Shown here: positions 34,859-45,620 of the stretch, one piece after another
How positions within the stretch are numbered: position 1 is the first letter of the stretch
Layout of the letters: every line of letters begins with the position of its first letter
From: Gnetum montanum
Lineage: Eukaryota; Streptophyta; Gnetopsida; Gnetales; Gnetaceae
DNA: 63,617 bases
Direction of reading: 5' to 3'
Assembly (NCBI GenBank): GCA_015680685.1
Contig: MNCI01028339.1
Coordinates: 314,103-377,719 of the forward strand
Notes under the pieces: generated by a model
What the model was told of the DNA's origin: nothing
Seen by the model: only the letters and a program-made list of their open reading frames with translations
Database searches by the model: none
Program-made: the position numbers and the translations under genes

Positions 34859-35755
34859 TCAAGCTAGGCATAATTGTACTTAATGCATAGTATTTTGTCC
34901 AAGCTCACATCTATCAAGATTATTATCCTATAAATGCCTAGAGAAAGAAGGATTGGTAGATGGAAGCATGATATGAGGTTTCTAAAGGCAAGAGGATTCC
35001 AACCCAGTTATGCTTGCAGTAGCACAAAGTAGGCAAGGATTTGTTTTTGGGCCAATTCCAATACATAGAATCTCCTCATTTCTTTGATGGGGAGACCCTT
35101 ACCTAGAGGTTACAATCAACTATGGATAACTTGTGTGGGGGAAAGAATGGTTTTGAAGACTAGGGAGCCTGAAAAGATAACAACCACAACCATTCATCCA
35201 AAAGTAGGGATAATGATAAGCATAAAGAAAAATTTTAAAAAAATGATGCCTAGAAAAAGAAGTATTTACATCACGTAATTTAAGACATAGTGTGAGATCT
35301 AAGACCATATTTATTAAGATTGTTACCCTATCAGCGCCTAGCAAAAGAAGGATTAGTAGATGGAAGCATCAAGCTAGGCATTAATACACTTGACACATAG
35401 TATGAGGCCAAATACCACCTCTATTGGGATTATTACCCTACCAATGCTTAGCAAAAGAAAGATTAGCAGATGAAAGCACGATATGGCTTCTAAAGACAAG
35501 AGGGTCCCAACCTAGTTATTTTTGCAATAGGAAAAAGAAGATGAGGACTTTTTTATGGGCCTATCCCAATACATAGACTCTTCTCCTTTCTTTGATGGGG
35601 AGATACTTACCCAAAGGTTGCAATCAACTATGGACAACCTAGGTGGGGAAAGAATTATTCTAAAGACTACAGAACCTCAAAAGATAACAATCACAATCAT
35701 TCATCCAAAAGCATGGATAATGACAAGCCTAAAGAAAAAAAAGAAACAAAATGAT
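34859..35755 (+). repeat. Tandem duplication of about 400 bp within gag of element 3
   Basis: 34859-35265 and 35366-35755 are two diverged copies, sharing 'tttctttgatggggaga' and 'gttgcaatcaactatgga'. A partial third copy of about 75 bp (35290-35365) lies between them. The copies have drifted apart, so the duplication is old or was present in the source element. Confidence 0.75.
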
Positions 35756-36637
35756 CATGGAAGAAATCAAAGAAGGGAGTTTAAAAGGCATATTTTTGGT
35801 GTTGATTCTCTTTGTTCCTCATCATCATCCTCATAATCTCTATCCTTCAACTCTACTAAGAGAAGCAAAGGCTGAGACAAAAGAAGGAATAGCCATGATA
35901 AGGATGGAGATGAATGGTGGGATAGGAATGATTGTAGATCCAACTAGGATGATCAAGAAGAGGGGTAATGACAACAAAAAAGGAAGGAACATCATTGAGA
36001 AAGAAGGAATAACATGATTCATCATAGGGATCGTGACCATGAAAAAGGCCACTAAGATCATATGACCATGATGAGCCTCTATTGGCTATTAGAAATATGT
36101 TAAATAATCTAGAGGTAATTAGGATCCCAATGAGGCACTTGAAAGATAGTTGAATCAAGAGGTTGGATATGAATAATATCCCTAGATTTGAGGGGGAATA
36201 TAAGTTAGATCCACAAAATCATCTGCAATCATTTCATGATACTTGTGCCTTACAAAACATTGAAAATGAATGGAAGAAGCTAAAACTATTCCCAAGGATA
36301 CTCATCAAGGAAGTTGAAAGTTGGTATTGATCCTTGGAATTGGAATCAATTTGTTGATCGAGTACAATGCTGGAGCTTTTTAGTGAAAAGTACTAAACCT
36401 ACTCTAGAGTGTTCAACTTGTGGAGATAGATCCAAAGATGAAAATAAGGAAATCATGAGTCCTTGGATGTAGCCTTGGGTAAGTACTATCCTCTTTTGCA
36501 TTGATACCTATGCCATGGATACTTCCAAAGGGATCAATTAGAACATATCATAGATGGGCTTAGAAATAAAGCAAGAAAAAATCTTAGGGTCTATGCCCAA
36601 GGGAGACTTTCTAAGATGCATGTCCATCAGATCTAAA

Positions 36638-37684
36638 GGTGGTGTAGGGATACCTCTTTCGATCCCCTAGTTCTACCCTACATGTTATGTGTCTTTTTGG
36701 ATTGATTTTCTTGGGGATGATTCTTAGATGATTTGGCATGTTTTAGGGTGTTTTGGATTCATGTTCATGAGTTTAGGAGGTTCCAAGGTTTATGGGGACT
36801 TGTTGGGAGGTATTCGAAGGCTTCCAACATCAAAACAAACATTTTTATTTTTGGCACCTTGAGGATATACATCTTCCTAAAAAGATAGACATAATTCTAG
36901 AGACATATTTCTTAAAGTAGGGACATATCAAGTCCATAGAAGGCATCTACCAAAAATAGTAGATGTCTCTACCGAGAGTAGGGCTTTGACAGGAGACATC
37001 TACATGAAGACAGAGATGACCTAGATGCATGGGAAAACTTTTGAAAATTCTTGTTTCAATTCAAGAAATAGCCAAAGAAAAATGGAAATAGTTGAAGAAA
37101 GATGGAAATAGTTGAAGTAAGATGGAAATAGCTAGGGAGAAGGTGAGAAGACTTGGGAAATAGCTGGAGAACCTTAAGTGAAGTTGAGGAAAGTTTTCTA
37201 GGATTTTTACCTTCCAATTGCTTATAAATATTGATGTGATTCATTATTGTTAGTGTCAAAGTACCAAGTGCTGAAGTGACAAGGGCCAAAGTGCAAATGC
37301 GAAAGGCCACACATCCCAATAGAGGGCAAGAGAGAGAGCTCTTGAGGGAGGAGAGCTTGTGTAAGAAAGTTATGTGAAAGACAAGGAAGAACACTTGAGA
37401 GAGGTTAGCAGAATCTCTTATAAGTGTCTTGTCATGAAATTGGGCTCCATTGTGAGTAATTGATGACTAAGAGAGGATAAGTGTGGCCTCTAAGATCCTT
37501 GGGAGAGTTGTGAGTTGAGCTTGACTCCTCATCTTTGATGTATTTTCTACGTATTTTGAGAAATATTTTAATATAAGGAACATTTTCTCCATTTTATTAT
37601 GTTGTTCTTATTTTCTAAGCTAGATCTACTTGGAAGTTATGGATTGGGTCCTATTAGGATCTATTAAGGTGTACACCCCTTGCA
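36638..37684 (+). mobile_element. Solo LTR inserted in gag of element 3
   Basis: The gag frame stops at 36637 and resumes after 37689. CTAAA flanks the insert on both sides (36633-36637 and 37685-37689). The insert has a TATA box (CTTATAAATA, 37221-37230) preceded by AGATGTCTC/AGACATCTAC words at 36850-37010 and ends TTGCA. It resembles, in reverse orientation, 49955-50880. No coding remains, so it is a solo LTR of a copia-type family carrying the AGATGTCTAC motif. Confidence 0.65.
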
Positions 37685-38160
37685 CTAAAAGGCTAATTAA
37701 TTTGGTGGCCAAATAAGAAGGCGAGCTTAAAAAATATGAAAATTTAGAAGAGTATAATAGGGATCCCTTCATTCACAAAAGGGAGGTGTGTTTCTATGAT
37801 AATGAGAAGGAGACATTGCTTAATGAAGTGATACATAGGAAAGCTTTGCTGATCAAAAAATCTATCATTGAAATATTAGCTAAGGTAGACAAGATGTGGG
37901 ACTCCTTGGATGAGAAGTTCCAAACAACTTTGAAGATTGTAGAGGAATAAAGTGACCAAGGGGGTAGTGGTCAATAAAGAAAGAAGAAAAAGAATGCAAA
38001 ATAGGAATATCATAAAAACAAGGGTAAAGTTATAGTAGTAGAGGAGGTTGTAGATTTTGAAACAAATGATGATAAGTGTAATATTTATGAATACAAAAAT
38101 CCTAATGGATTTTTTGAGTGTTGTTATACCCATAAGAATCTAGGATGTATTCTTTAAATT

Positions 38161-39740
38161 TGAGTTTATGACATCACCTTATCCACAAGGTAATTACAGG
38201 TAATAGTTCCACCATCAAATGTATTATCTAAGTGAAGCACCTCCTGAACATCAGGACCAATATCAGTAGTGGCAACACCCATAGTCATGGGGGATGCCAC
38301 CACCACAATAACAATATCCTTATAGGTAACTTGATTCCTATGGATACTATGTTCAACAACCTATATCCTTGTGTGACTCCTCTAGTCATGCCTCCTTTCC
38401 TTATTACTACTACCCTCCTAAGTCCTATAGAGTACCTTCTCCAAGGGGGAGTCTTCTTTCTTATTTTATCCTCCTCAACACTAATCAACTCTTATGCCAC
38501 AACCAATCATACCTTTTCTACTTGCTTCATCTACGCAAGGAAAAATTCCCATGTAGCCATAGTAAAGAGATGCTGTGAGGGCAGTGAATCTATAGCTAGA
38601 TATCCATATGAGTGGTCCTAAATATAGGCCTTGTAAAATGTCATTCTTTAGAACTAGCACCCTAATAAAGCCCTTACAAACACCAGTGGCTACCAATCTT
38701 GCTAGTTTTATTGAGTCATGTTTGAACCAAAAATCTCCCCAAATCCACATTGTCATGTTAATCCATGTTTTCATAGATTGTATAAAGGTTGGTCACCTTT
38801 CTAGGAAGCACTATGATCCTAGGAGTCCCCTCATCTTCTTATAGTTCATAGGAAATGAATCATGCAAGGATCATTTGGATTCAAGTTTTGAAGATAACTT
38901 GATTTTCTAAGAAATGTACAAGGATTGGAATTTGCATTATTTGAAAAAAGAAACATCAGAATAGAGTTGGTAGATCAATCCAACACTATTTCTCTAGGAT
39001 TAGTGGAGGATATTATGACCACCATTTTTGGATGGTCCTGTCCTGCTGATTTCATAATGATCCATATGAAAAATTGGAAAGGGGACTTCTCTATCATTAT
39101 GGGAAGGGCATGGTTAAGCATAATAGATGTGAGAATGAGAATTCAAAATATTTTCTTGAAAATTTTCAAGGAAAATGAATTTGAGAAAGTTAAAAAGAAG
39201 AGACTTCCATGCATCACATATAGTAACACAAGGTTTCATTGCATGAAAAAAACTATGGACCATCAAATACAAATTACTTCAAGCATGCAATCACTATGTT
39301 AAAATAGTAGTGATTCAAAGGTGTGTGTATGTAGTAGCCATAAAGCAAGAAGGTACCTAGTGGCTAATAATAGATGATGAAACTAAATCAAATATGTGCA
39401 TGAAACCAATTGAGGGCCTTACTAGCACCTATGATGAAATCATGGACAAAGTGGAGAAACTCTATCATCAACTCTCTAATGCACAAAATGAAATGGATTG
39501 TGGAGAGTTGGTGATCCTCAATAAGTTCAAGTAAGAGTACCTTGAATTAAACACTCTACTAGTAGGCATTGAAAATGCTTTTCTCAGTAATGGCAAGCCA
39601 TTGATCATGAATGCTAGACTTGCTCATGAATGAAAATAGAAATTGTTGAAGGTGATGAACAAATGACCAACAACCTTTGCCTGGTCATATCATGAGCTTA
39701 TAGCAATAGATCCTTGGATATGCTAGCATAATATCTACAT
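38161..39740 (+). pseudogene. Protease region of element 3
   Basis: The best-kept frame is 38925-39302. It has Ile-Glu-Leu-Val-Asp-Gln-Ser, Leu-Gly-Leu-Val-Glu-Asp-Ile, Asp-Phe-Ile-Met-Ile-His-Met and Ile-Ile-Met-Gly-Arg-Ala-Trp-Leu, matching the second half of the Athila retropepsin domain (usual end Ile-Leu-Gly-Arg-Pro-Trp/Phe-Leu). The active-site DSG or DTG should lie before 38900, but I cannot find it intact. From 39302 to 39740 is a degraded linker to RT. Confidence 0.6.
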
Positions 39741-41010
39741 AGAATCCTTCATCAAGCTAAAGAGGTAACTTCAATGATGATTGAATCCCAAGATCAGGCA
39801 TATTGTCAAAAAGGAGATTGAGAAACTCTTCAAAGTTGGGTTCATCTACCTGATTCTAGATAGCAAATGGGTTATCCCACTCATTATTATTTCAAAAAAA
39901 AAAGAGGAAAATGAAGAGCCTACATAAAATTTTTATTGTTAAACATGGCAACATAAAAGAATCATTTTTCATTGCCATTTGTGAACCAAGTGTTGGGTAT
40001 TATAGTAGGGCATTAGTATTATAGATTTTTGGATGGTTATAGTGGCTATAAAAAAATCCATAGAGAAATGAAGAACTAAGCCAAGACTACATTCACAAGT
40101 CCTTGGGAGACTTTTGCATACAAAAAGATGCCCTTTGGCTTGTACAATGCTCCAAATACATTCCAACGATTGCTCCTCAACATCTTTCACCAAAAACTTA
40201 GTAGTGGGGTGGAAGTCTTGATGGATGAATTCTCTACCTTTGGGGCTACATTTGAGAAAGCCTTGAAATATCTTGAGCAAGTACCTCAAAGATGTGTGAG
40301 ATTAATTTAAGGCTTAATTGACAAAAGAGCCATCTAATGATCTAAGAAGTCATTGTCTTGGGGCATAGAATTTTTAGCAAAAGAATCAAGGTGGACTTGG
40401 AAAAAATATGGGTCATCCAAGGAATCACTAGAAAACTTGAAATGGTGAAAGATATAATGTCATTCCTTGGCCACAGTGGTTACTACAGGCATTTCATCAA
40501 GAACTTCTCAAAAATTACCAAACCATTGGTATAACTAAAAAATAAGGATGGACCATTCACCTAGACTAAGAAATGTGAGAGTGTATTCCAATAATTAAAA
40601 TAGAAGCTCATAGAAACTCCAATTATATAGGCACCTGAATAGTCCATGCCATTCCACATCATGACTGATGCATCCAACTATGCTTTGGGGGTTGTGCTTA
40701 CATAATTGGAGGATAAAAAATGTCCCTACTATATCCATTATACAAGCTAAAGAATTGTGGATGCATAATTAAACTACACCATAATTAGAAAGGAGATCAT
40801 GGTAGTGGTGTATGCCTTAGAAAAATTTAGGCATCATGTGCTTGAATACTAAGTTTTTATGCACATAGATCATAGTGCCATATAGTTCCTCATGAACAAG
40901 CGAACAGTGAGCCCCCATGTCATACGGTGGATGCTGATTGTTCAGGAATTTTACCTTATGGTGGTAGATAGAAAGTGGATCAAGAATGTGATTGCTAATC
41001 ACTTGTCTCA
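39741..41010 (+). pseudogene. Reverse transcriptase and RNase H of element 3
   Basis: The N-terminal RT block is at 39775-39925 (Ile-Arg-His-Ile-Val-Lys-Lys-Glu-Ile-Glu-Lys-Leu). The central block at about 40030-40230 has Phe-Leu-Asp-Gly-Tyr-Ser-Gly-Tyr and Met-Pro-Phe-Gly-Leu-Tyr-Asn-Ala-Pro. The palm motif reads Leu-Met-Asp-Glu-Phe-Ser where Athila elements have FMDDFS, so the second Asp is lost. RNase H follows from 40640 (Met-Thr-Asp-Ala-Ser-Asn-Tyr-Ala-Leu-Gly) to Asn-Val-Ile-Ala-Asn-His-Leu near 40995. A large part between the first and second RT blocks appears deleted (39930-40000). Inactive. Confidence 0.8.
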
Positions 41011-42300
41011 GTTATGATGGGATAACAAAGAGGATGAAGGACAATTATATGATTAGTTTCCAAATGAACTCCTCTTTGCTGGTGCTATTGCAGTTTAAAA
41101 CCCCAAGGATTCCAACTAGTACAATCACATGCTCTCCTACCTACTCACTTAAGACATGCCACATGAATGGGATAGTAGGAAGAAAAAAAATTTCTTCATT
41201 ATGCTAAACATTACATGGAGATCAAGAGCAACCTCTAAAAGATGTATTGATGACCTAGTACCATAGTGTATACTTGATGTAGATACATTTCAAGTCCTTC
41301 AGGACACTCACAAAGATCCTTGTGAGGGAAACTATGTTGGGAGGAGGATAGTCATTAAAATACTCATGGAAGGGTATTATTGGCCAACAATCTTTAGGAA
41401 TGCCCCTTACATTTTCTATTCATGTGATAGATGCTAAAGACATGAAGTGATAACTGCATGAATGAAAGGAACCCAATAGTGGATTTAACCACTAGAGCCT
41501 TTCAATCTTTAGAGCATTGACTCCATGAGGTCCACCAACCCTATGTCCAATGGAAAGATGTGTATCATCATTGCTATTGACTACTACACTAAGTGGGTTG
41601 AAATTACTTCCATCATTGACTGTTCATCCTCTATAGTGGCACAATGTGTACAAAAAAATGTGGTAAATAGGTTTGGTATGCCAAGGACACTAATTTCTTA
41701 TAATAGAACATATTTCAAAGATGGTACTTTTTCAAAAACTTATGCAATGCATGAGGGTAGAGCACAAACTCATAACTTCATACCACCCTAAAGCCAATGG
41801 TCAAGCAAAGATCACTAATAGGGAAATAACTAAGATACTAACACATACAATTAGTAAGTATAGGAAGGACTAGAGCACCAAACTCAATGATGCTCTTTGG
41901 GCTTATCGGCCAACATGGAAACTTCCTATTAGTTATTCTTTCTATGAATTAGTGTATGGAAAACTTCCAACTCGTCCTATTGAAGTAGAACTTTGTATAC
42001 TCTTAATAGCCTATGAGCTTAACCTCGATTGGAGTCTAGCCCAATGTAACTTAAATATGGTAGAGAAAAATTTGTTAGTGGTCCTATCCTTGAATGAAGT
42101 GCACAAGGCACATTGTAAACAATGACATTAGCTTAAAATAAAAAAAATTAAATTTCAATTGAGAGATAAAGTTCTCTACTAGAACCCCATGCATGTATCT
42201 CAATGTACAAATTCCAAACACTATGAGAAAGATCTTATATTATTCGTGTAAGTTTTCCATCTAGGACCATGATCATTTACCATCTTGTTGTGATCAGAAA
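41011..42300 (+). pseudogene. Integrase of element 3
   Basis: A decayed zinc-binding region lies at 41290-41460. The core begins with Gly/Ser-Ile-Asp-Ser-Met-Arg near 41515 (first catalytic Asp kept) and continues Ile-Ala-Ile-Asp-Tyr-Tyr-Thr-Lys-Trp-Val-Glu. The second catalytic position reads Ile-Ser-Tyr-Asn-Arg-Thr, so its Asp is lost. The third, in His-Pro-Lys-Ala-Asn-Gly-Gln-Ala-Lys-Ile near 41795, has Lys instead of Glu. The downstream C-terminal domain is recognisable to about 42250. This copy cannot have catalysed integration. Confidence 0.75.
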
Positions 42301-42429
42301 ATTTGATCACTGGAAAAAATCAAAGGAGATTTGGTGCACTGTAGTTCTTGAACCCATGAATTTGTAGGGCCTCTAAGAAAATGGGATTTGGGGCACCCTA
42401 GTAAGTTTGGTAGATTAACTAGGGACATG

Positions 42430-43770
42430 GTGGGTTTGTGAAATAGTGTAATGAGATGAAATGCAAAAAATATGATAATAGATCCAAATAATACATAGAA
42501 AATAAATAGATATATCTTGCACAAAAAACCAAAAAATTAAAACTTTATTGAGAAAAATAAAGAATTAGTTAGATAAATGTGTACAAATGATGCCTAAATG
42601 GGCAATAGGGGAGTTCACTTGGACAAGGATTTAGGATTTGTTAAAGTCAATGCAGTTAACTCCATGATTCGGATGTCCTACCACTTTCAAATCTTTGATG
42701 CTACAATCTTAGATTTGTAATGTTGGTCATTACTTGGGGAGGGGGGATGGGGGAGGGAAGGCGACATGCACATTGGAAGGTGAGAAAACTAGAAATTTGG
42801 TGGCCAAAGTGCTCCAAACTGGGGGTTGGGGATCCTAGAAATGCAGTGTTGACATAAAAAATCCACAACTCTCAAGATTATAATGCTTCCACGCTGGGGT
42901 TTAAGAGAATGCAAACATGGGAGATTGTAAGAAATCTTGAGTGCTTGAGAATGTCCAAGTGTGAAATCATAGAAATTTTTTTTAAGTGCTAAAGTAAAAA
43001 TATTTTCTTGTGTAAAAATTTCTAAACCTGTTAATGATGTTTAAGGCTTGTTTTTATAGGTCTTGCATCATGAATGGGACTGCAAAATGACTATGATTTG
43101 GTTGTAAAATTCCATTAAAATGGCTGCCAATTTATGGCTTGTTTAGGTGAGATGGGTGTCCAAATTTGGAGGGTTACTATACATAGTAGGTGCCTTTTCC
43201 CATGGCCATTCCATTTACTATAAATAGTAATCGGGGCACACCTTCGATGCTGAGCTATCCACCATGCTTGCTAAAGTGACTAGTCAACGTTGGAGTGCAT
43301 GAAGTGATGCTTTTTTGCTTTTGTGGCTTCCACCTAGGGGATGAAATTTTCAATGTTGGGGGAAGAATTCCATACTAAGGAGGGAAGGTTTCCAGATTGT
43401 GCATGTAGTCTCCATGCTAAAGAAAGAAACTTTAAAAAACCCCCATCCTTCCATGTTGGGGGTAGGTGAGATTTACCCCTTGCATGTGTTTCTAGCATAG
43501 AAATGTCTATACCCCCCATAAAATCCATCAAATTACCTTTTTTGGCATTCCAAAAGGTAAATTTATGTTATGTTTAACCAACCTAGATAAATGGTTATTG
43601 GTCAACATGTAACAAGTTAAACCTTTCCTAGAATCAAGGGTAACCAATGGCAACAATACCTTAATTGATGTCCAAGCTTGTTCTATATTTTGGATCTTCT
43701 CCTTCTAAAATAGTCATGGGAGAGATGGCCATACATGCTAACATATTGTGATGGCTCCTCAATTTTTTAA
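42430..43770 (-). mobile_element. Possible Tat-type solo LTR in element 3
   Basis: On the minus strand there is a TATA box (CCTATAAAAA, 43051-43060). The 60 bases downstream of it resemble those after the TATA box of element 2's LTR (shared ACAGG, AATTTT and spacing). The left end has 'gagatgaaatgcaaa', like 5190-5215 in element 2's LTR. Upstream of the TATA box, words like 'ccatgttggggg' and 'ccatgctaaag' repeat at 43250-43460. A G-rich tract lies at 42735-42760. The edges are not fixed. Confidence 0.4.
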
Positions 43771-45139
43771 ATTTTTTATTTTACACCATTATTGATATGT
43801 TTTTCATTTTCTTGAGTATTTTGTAATTTATTTTATATATTTTCCCTTGTTTAAATTTTCTTACATGTGTTATCTTCTTTATTTCCGTTAGGAATTTGAT
43901 GCTTAATATGGTTGCTAATTGTTGGAAGTTTAAGCTCTATAAAATGAATTGATTGCTTAATAACTAGATTTCATCTTTGAATTATAACATTTATTAAGAA
44001 AGAATTGATTTTCTTATGGTATCAGGTACTAAGCTCATGTCATCCACCCATTCTACTCAACTCCATGGTGTCCTTTCATCTTGGAAGCATGAGATCGTTT
44101 CTTAATTAGAACTTATAAAAGAATTTGTGACCTTGGTACTTAAAATATTTGGAATGAACCAAGAGGAATAGATAAGGGTGTGGCTTCAAGGGGGACTTGT
44201 TTCCTTTTATACCCACCTACCTTCTTGAGTTTTATGGGTATTCTCATTGATTCCTCACCATTCCTATTGTTGACCATTAACAAGAAGAATGTCCTTACAT
44301 GGTGTGGTTCCCATGAGAAAATAAACTAAAATAATATAGAAAAAACATGAGAATTTAAAGCAAACTAAAAAAACTAATGGAGTACAAGCATTAGTTATGA
44401 GGATGAAAAGACATGTTACCCATGCTTGAAGGCATCCCTTTAACTAAGGTCATTTTTAACTTCTTGATTCTCTTTTCTTCTCTCCTTGGAATGGTGGGTA
44501 GTCTTTGGGAGTAGCCATGAACTCTAGGGATTCAATAGTTTAAATATGCTAATGGGAAGTCATTGGACATATATGGACTTGGTTTCAACTAAGGATGAGA
44601 CAATATCAGGTCACATTAACCATACATTCCACAAGAACTTCATGTGACTAGGATGTAAGACCCCAATTCCATTTCTCTCTCTCATTGTTCAACTTTTACC
44701 ATCCACCACCTCATTGCCTCTTATCATGGTTAATTAATGTGTCTGTTTTGGTATGTCCTAATTCTTTGATGATTTTTTGTGTGGATTCAATTTTTAACTA
44801 TCCATGACCATTAATCATTCTTGGTGCATGAGGACATGCAAGGGTATTAATGGCATGAGTCTATGGGGAGGACCCACTTGCATACTTATTGGTCTAGTTC
44901 TATTAAACTTCTTATATCTTAGTTATTTTACATTCAATTCCATCATTCTATATAAGAAGCATCCAGTTTTGCACTCCTTGGAATTTGAAATTTTCTCTAA
45001 ATCTGCTTTCCTAAAATAATCTTACATCCTCTTTCATGAATTTTCATCATTCTAGGCTTTCTTAGCTTCCTTTGGACTCTAATTTCATCTCAAAACTCTT
45101 TCCCAACATTTAGTTTTTAATTGTGAAAAATTATTGTAA
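43771..45139 (+). other. Non-coding spacer of element 3 before the aORF
   Basis: No ORF is supported. Segments at 44040-44220, 44400-44440 and 44800-44900 resemble element 1's spacer at 500-1360 in the same order, so this is a shared, inherited non-coding region and not random filler. Confidence 0.5.
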
Positions 45140-45190
45140 ATGGCTACATCGAAGCATCCTCATTGATGCAACACAAAAAATCTATAAACA
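45140..45190 (+). promoter_or_regulatory. Internal promoter-like block of element 3
   Basis: AATGGCTACATCGA and CATTGATGCA are followed by a TATA-like TCTATAAACATG. In this element's LTR the corresponding place reads AATGGTTACATGCA, then CTATATAAATGCATG (48710-48765). The spacing to the TATA box is similar. The block is 430 bp upstream of the aORF ATG. Confidence 0.4.
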
Positions 45191-45620
45191 TGCATCAATA
45201 CTTAGCAAAATTTTCACATTTTCTTCAAAACACAAGGGGATTTTTTACCATTTTAAGAGTCCAAAGATCTTATGAACATCATAACTTCCAAATTTCTTGT
45301 TCGATTAAGCTCATTTTTTGATCTTTCAACTATCAAAGTTAAGATTTATGTCATGTGGGCCACAAGCCTTTGGTTTATAATGAAAAATTATTTGGATATT
45401 TTTCTAATTCCCCAAAGTTCAACTATGAAAATAATATTAAAACCTCCATCTACATCAAGTTAAACCACATAAATTAACTTGGGTAGTTAATAAATAAAAT
45501 AATGGCCCTGCCATGTATACAAATGAACCTAAGTCTAACTTTATCAAATGAGAAGGGTATTATAAATGGATTGAGGATTGTACATTAATTACTAATCCTT
45601 TGTTATATTTATGATCATAG

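Larger units (their letters stand above)
34624..38160 (+). pseudogene. gag of element 3
   Basis: A frame starts at ATG 34624 (Met-Ala-Ser-Ser-Arg-Arg-Asp). Part of the N-terminal region is duplicated in tandem (34859-35755). The capsid-type Gag domain spans about 36150-36630 (Ile-Pro-Arg-Phe-Glu-Gly-Glu-Tyr, later Arg-Val-Tyr-Ala-Gln-Gly) and matches fragment D's gag. It is split by an LTR insertion at 36638-37684 and resumes with Leu-Ile-Asn-Leu-Val-Ala-Lys, a coiled stretch to about 37950, and a tail. Several stops and shifts are present. It is the particle protein of an Athila-type element. Confidence 0.7.

Noticed and set aside
42733-42760. G-rich run as the polypurine tract of element 3
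   Set aside because: It is 6 kb before the 3' LTR, and the adjacent sequence looks like part of an inserted LTR; the element's own PPT must lie just before 48650.
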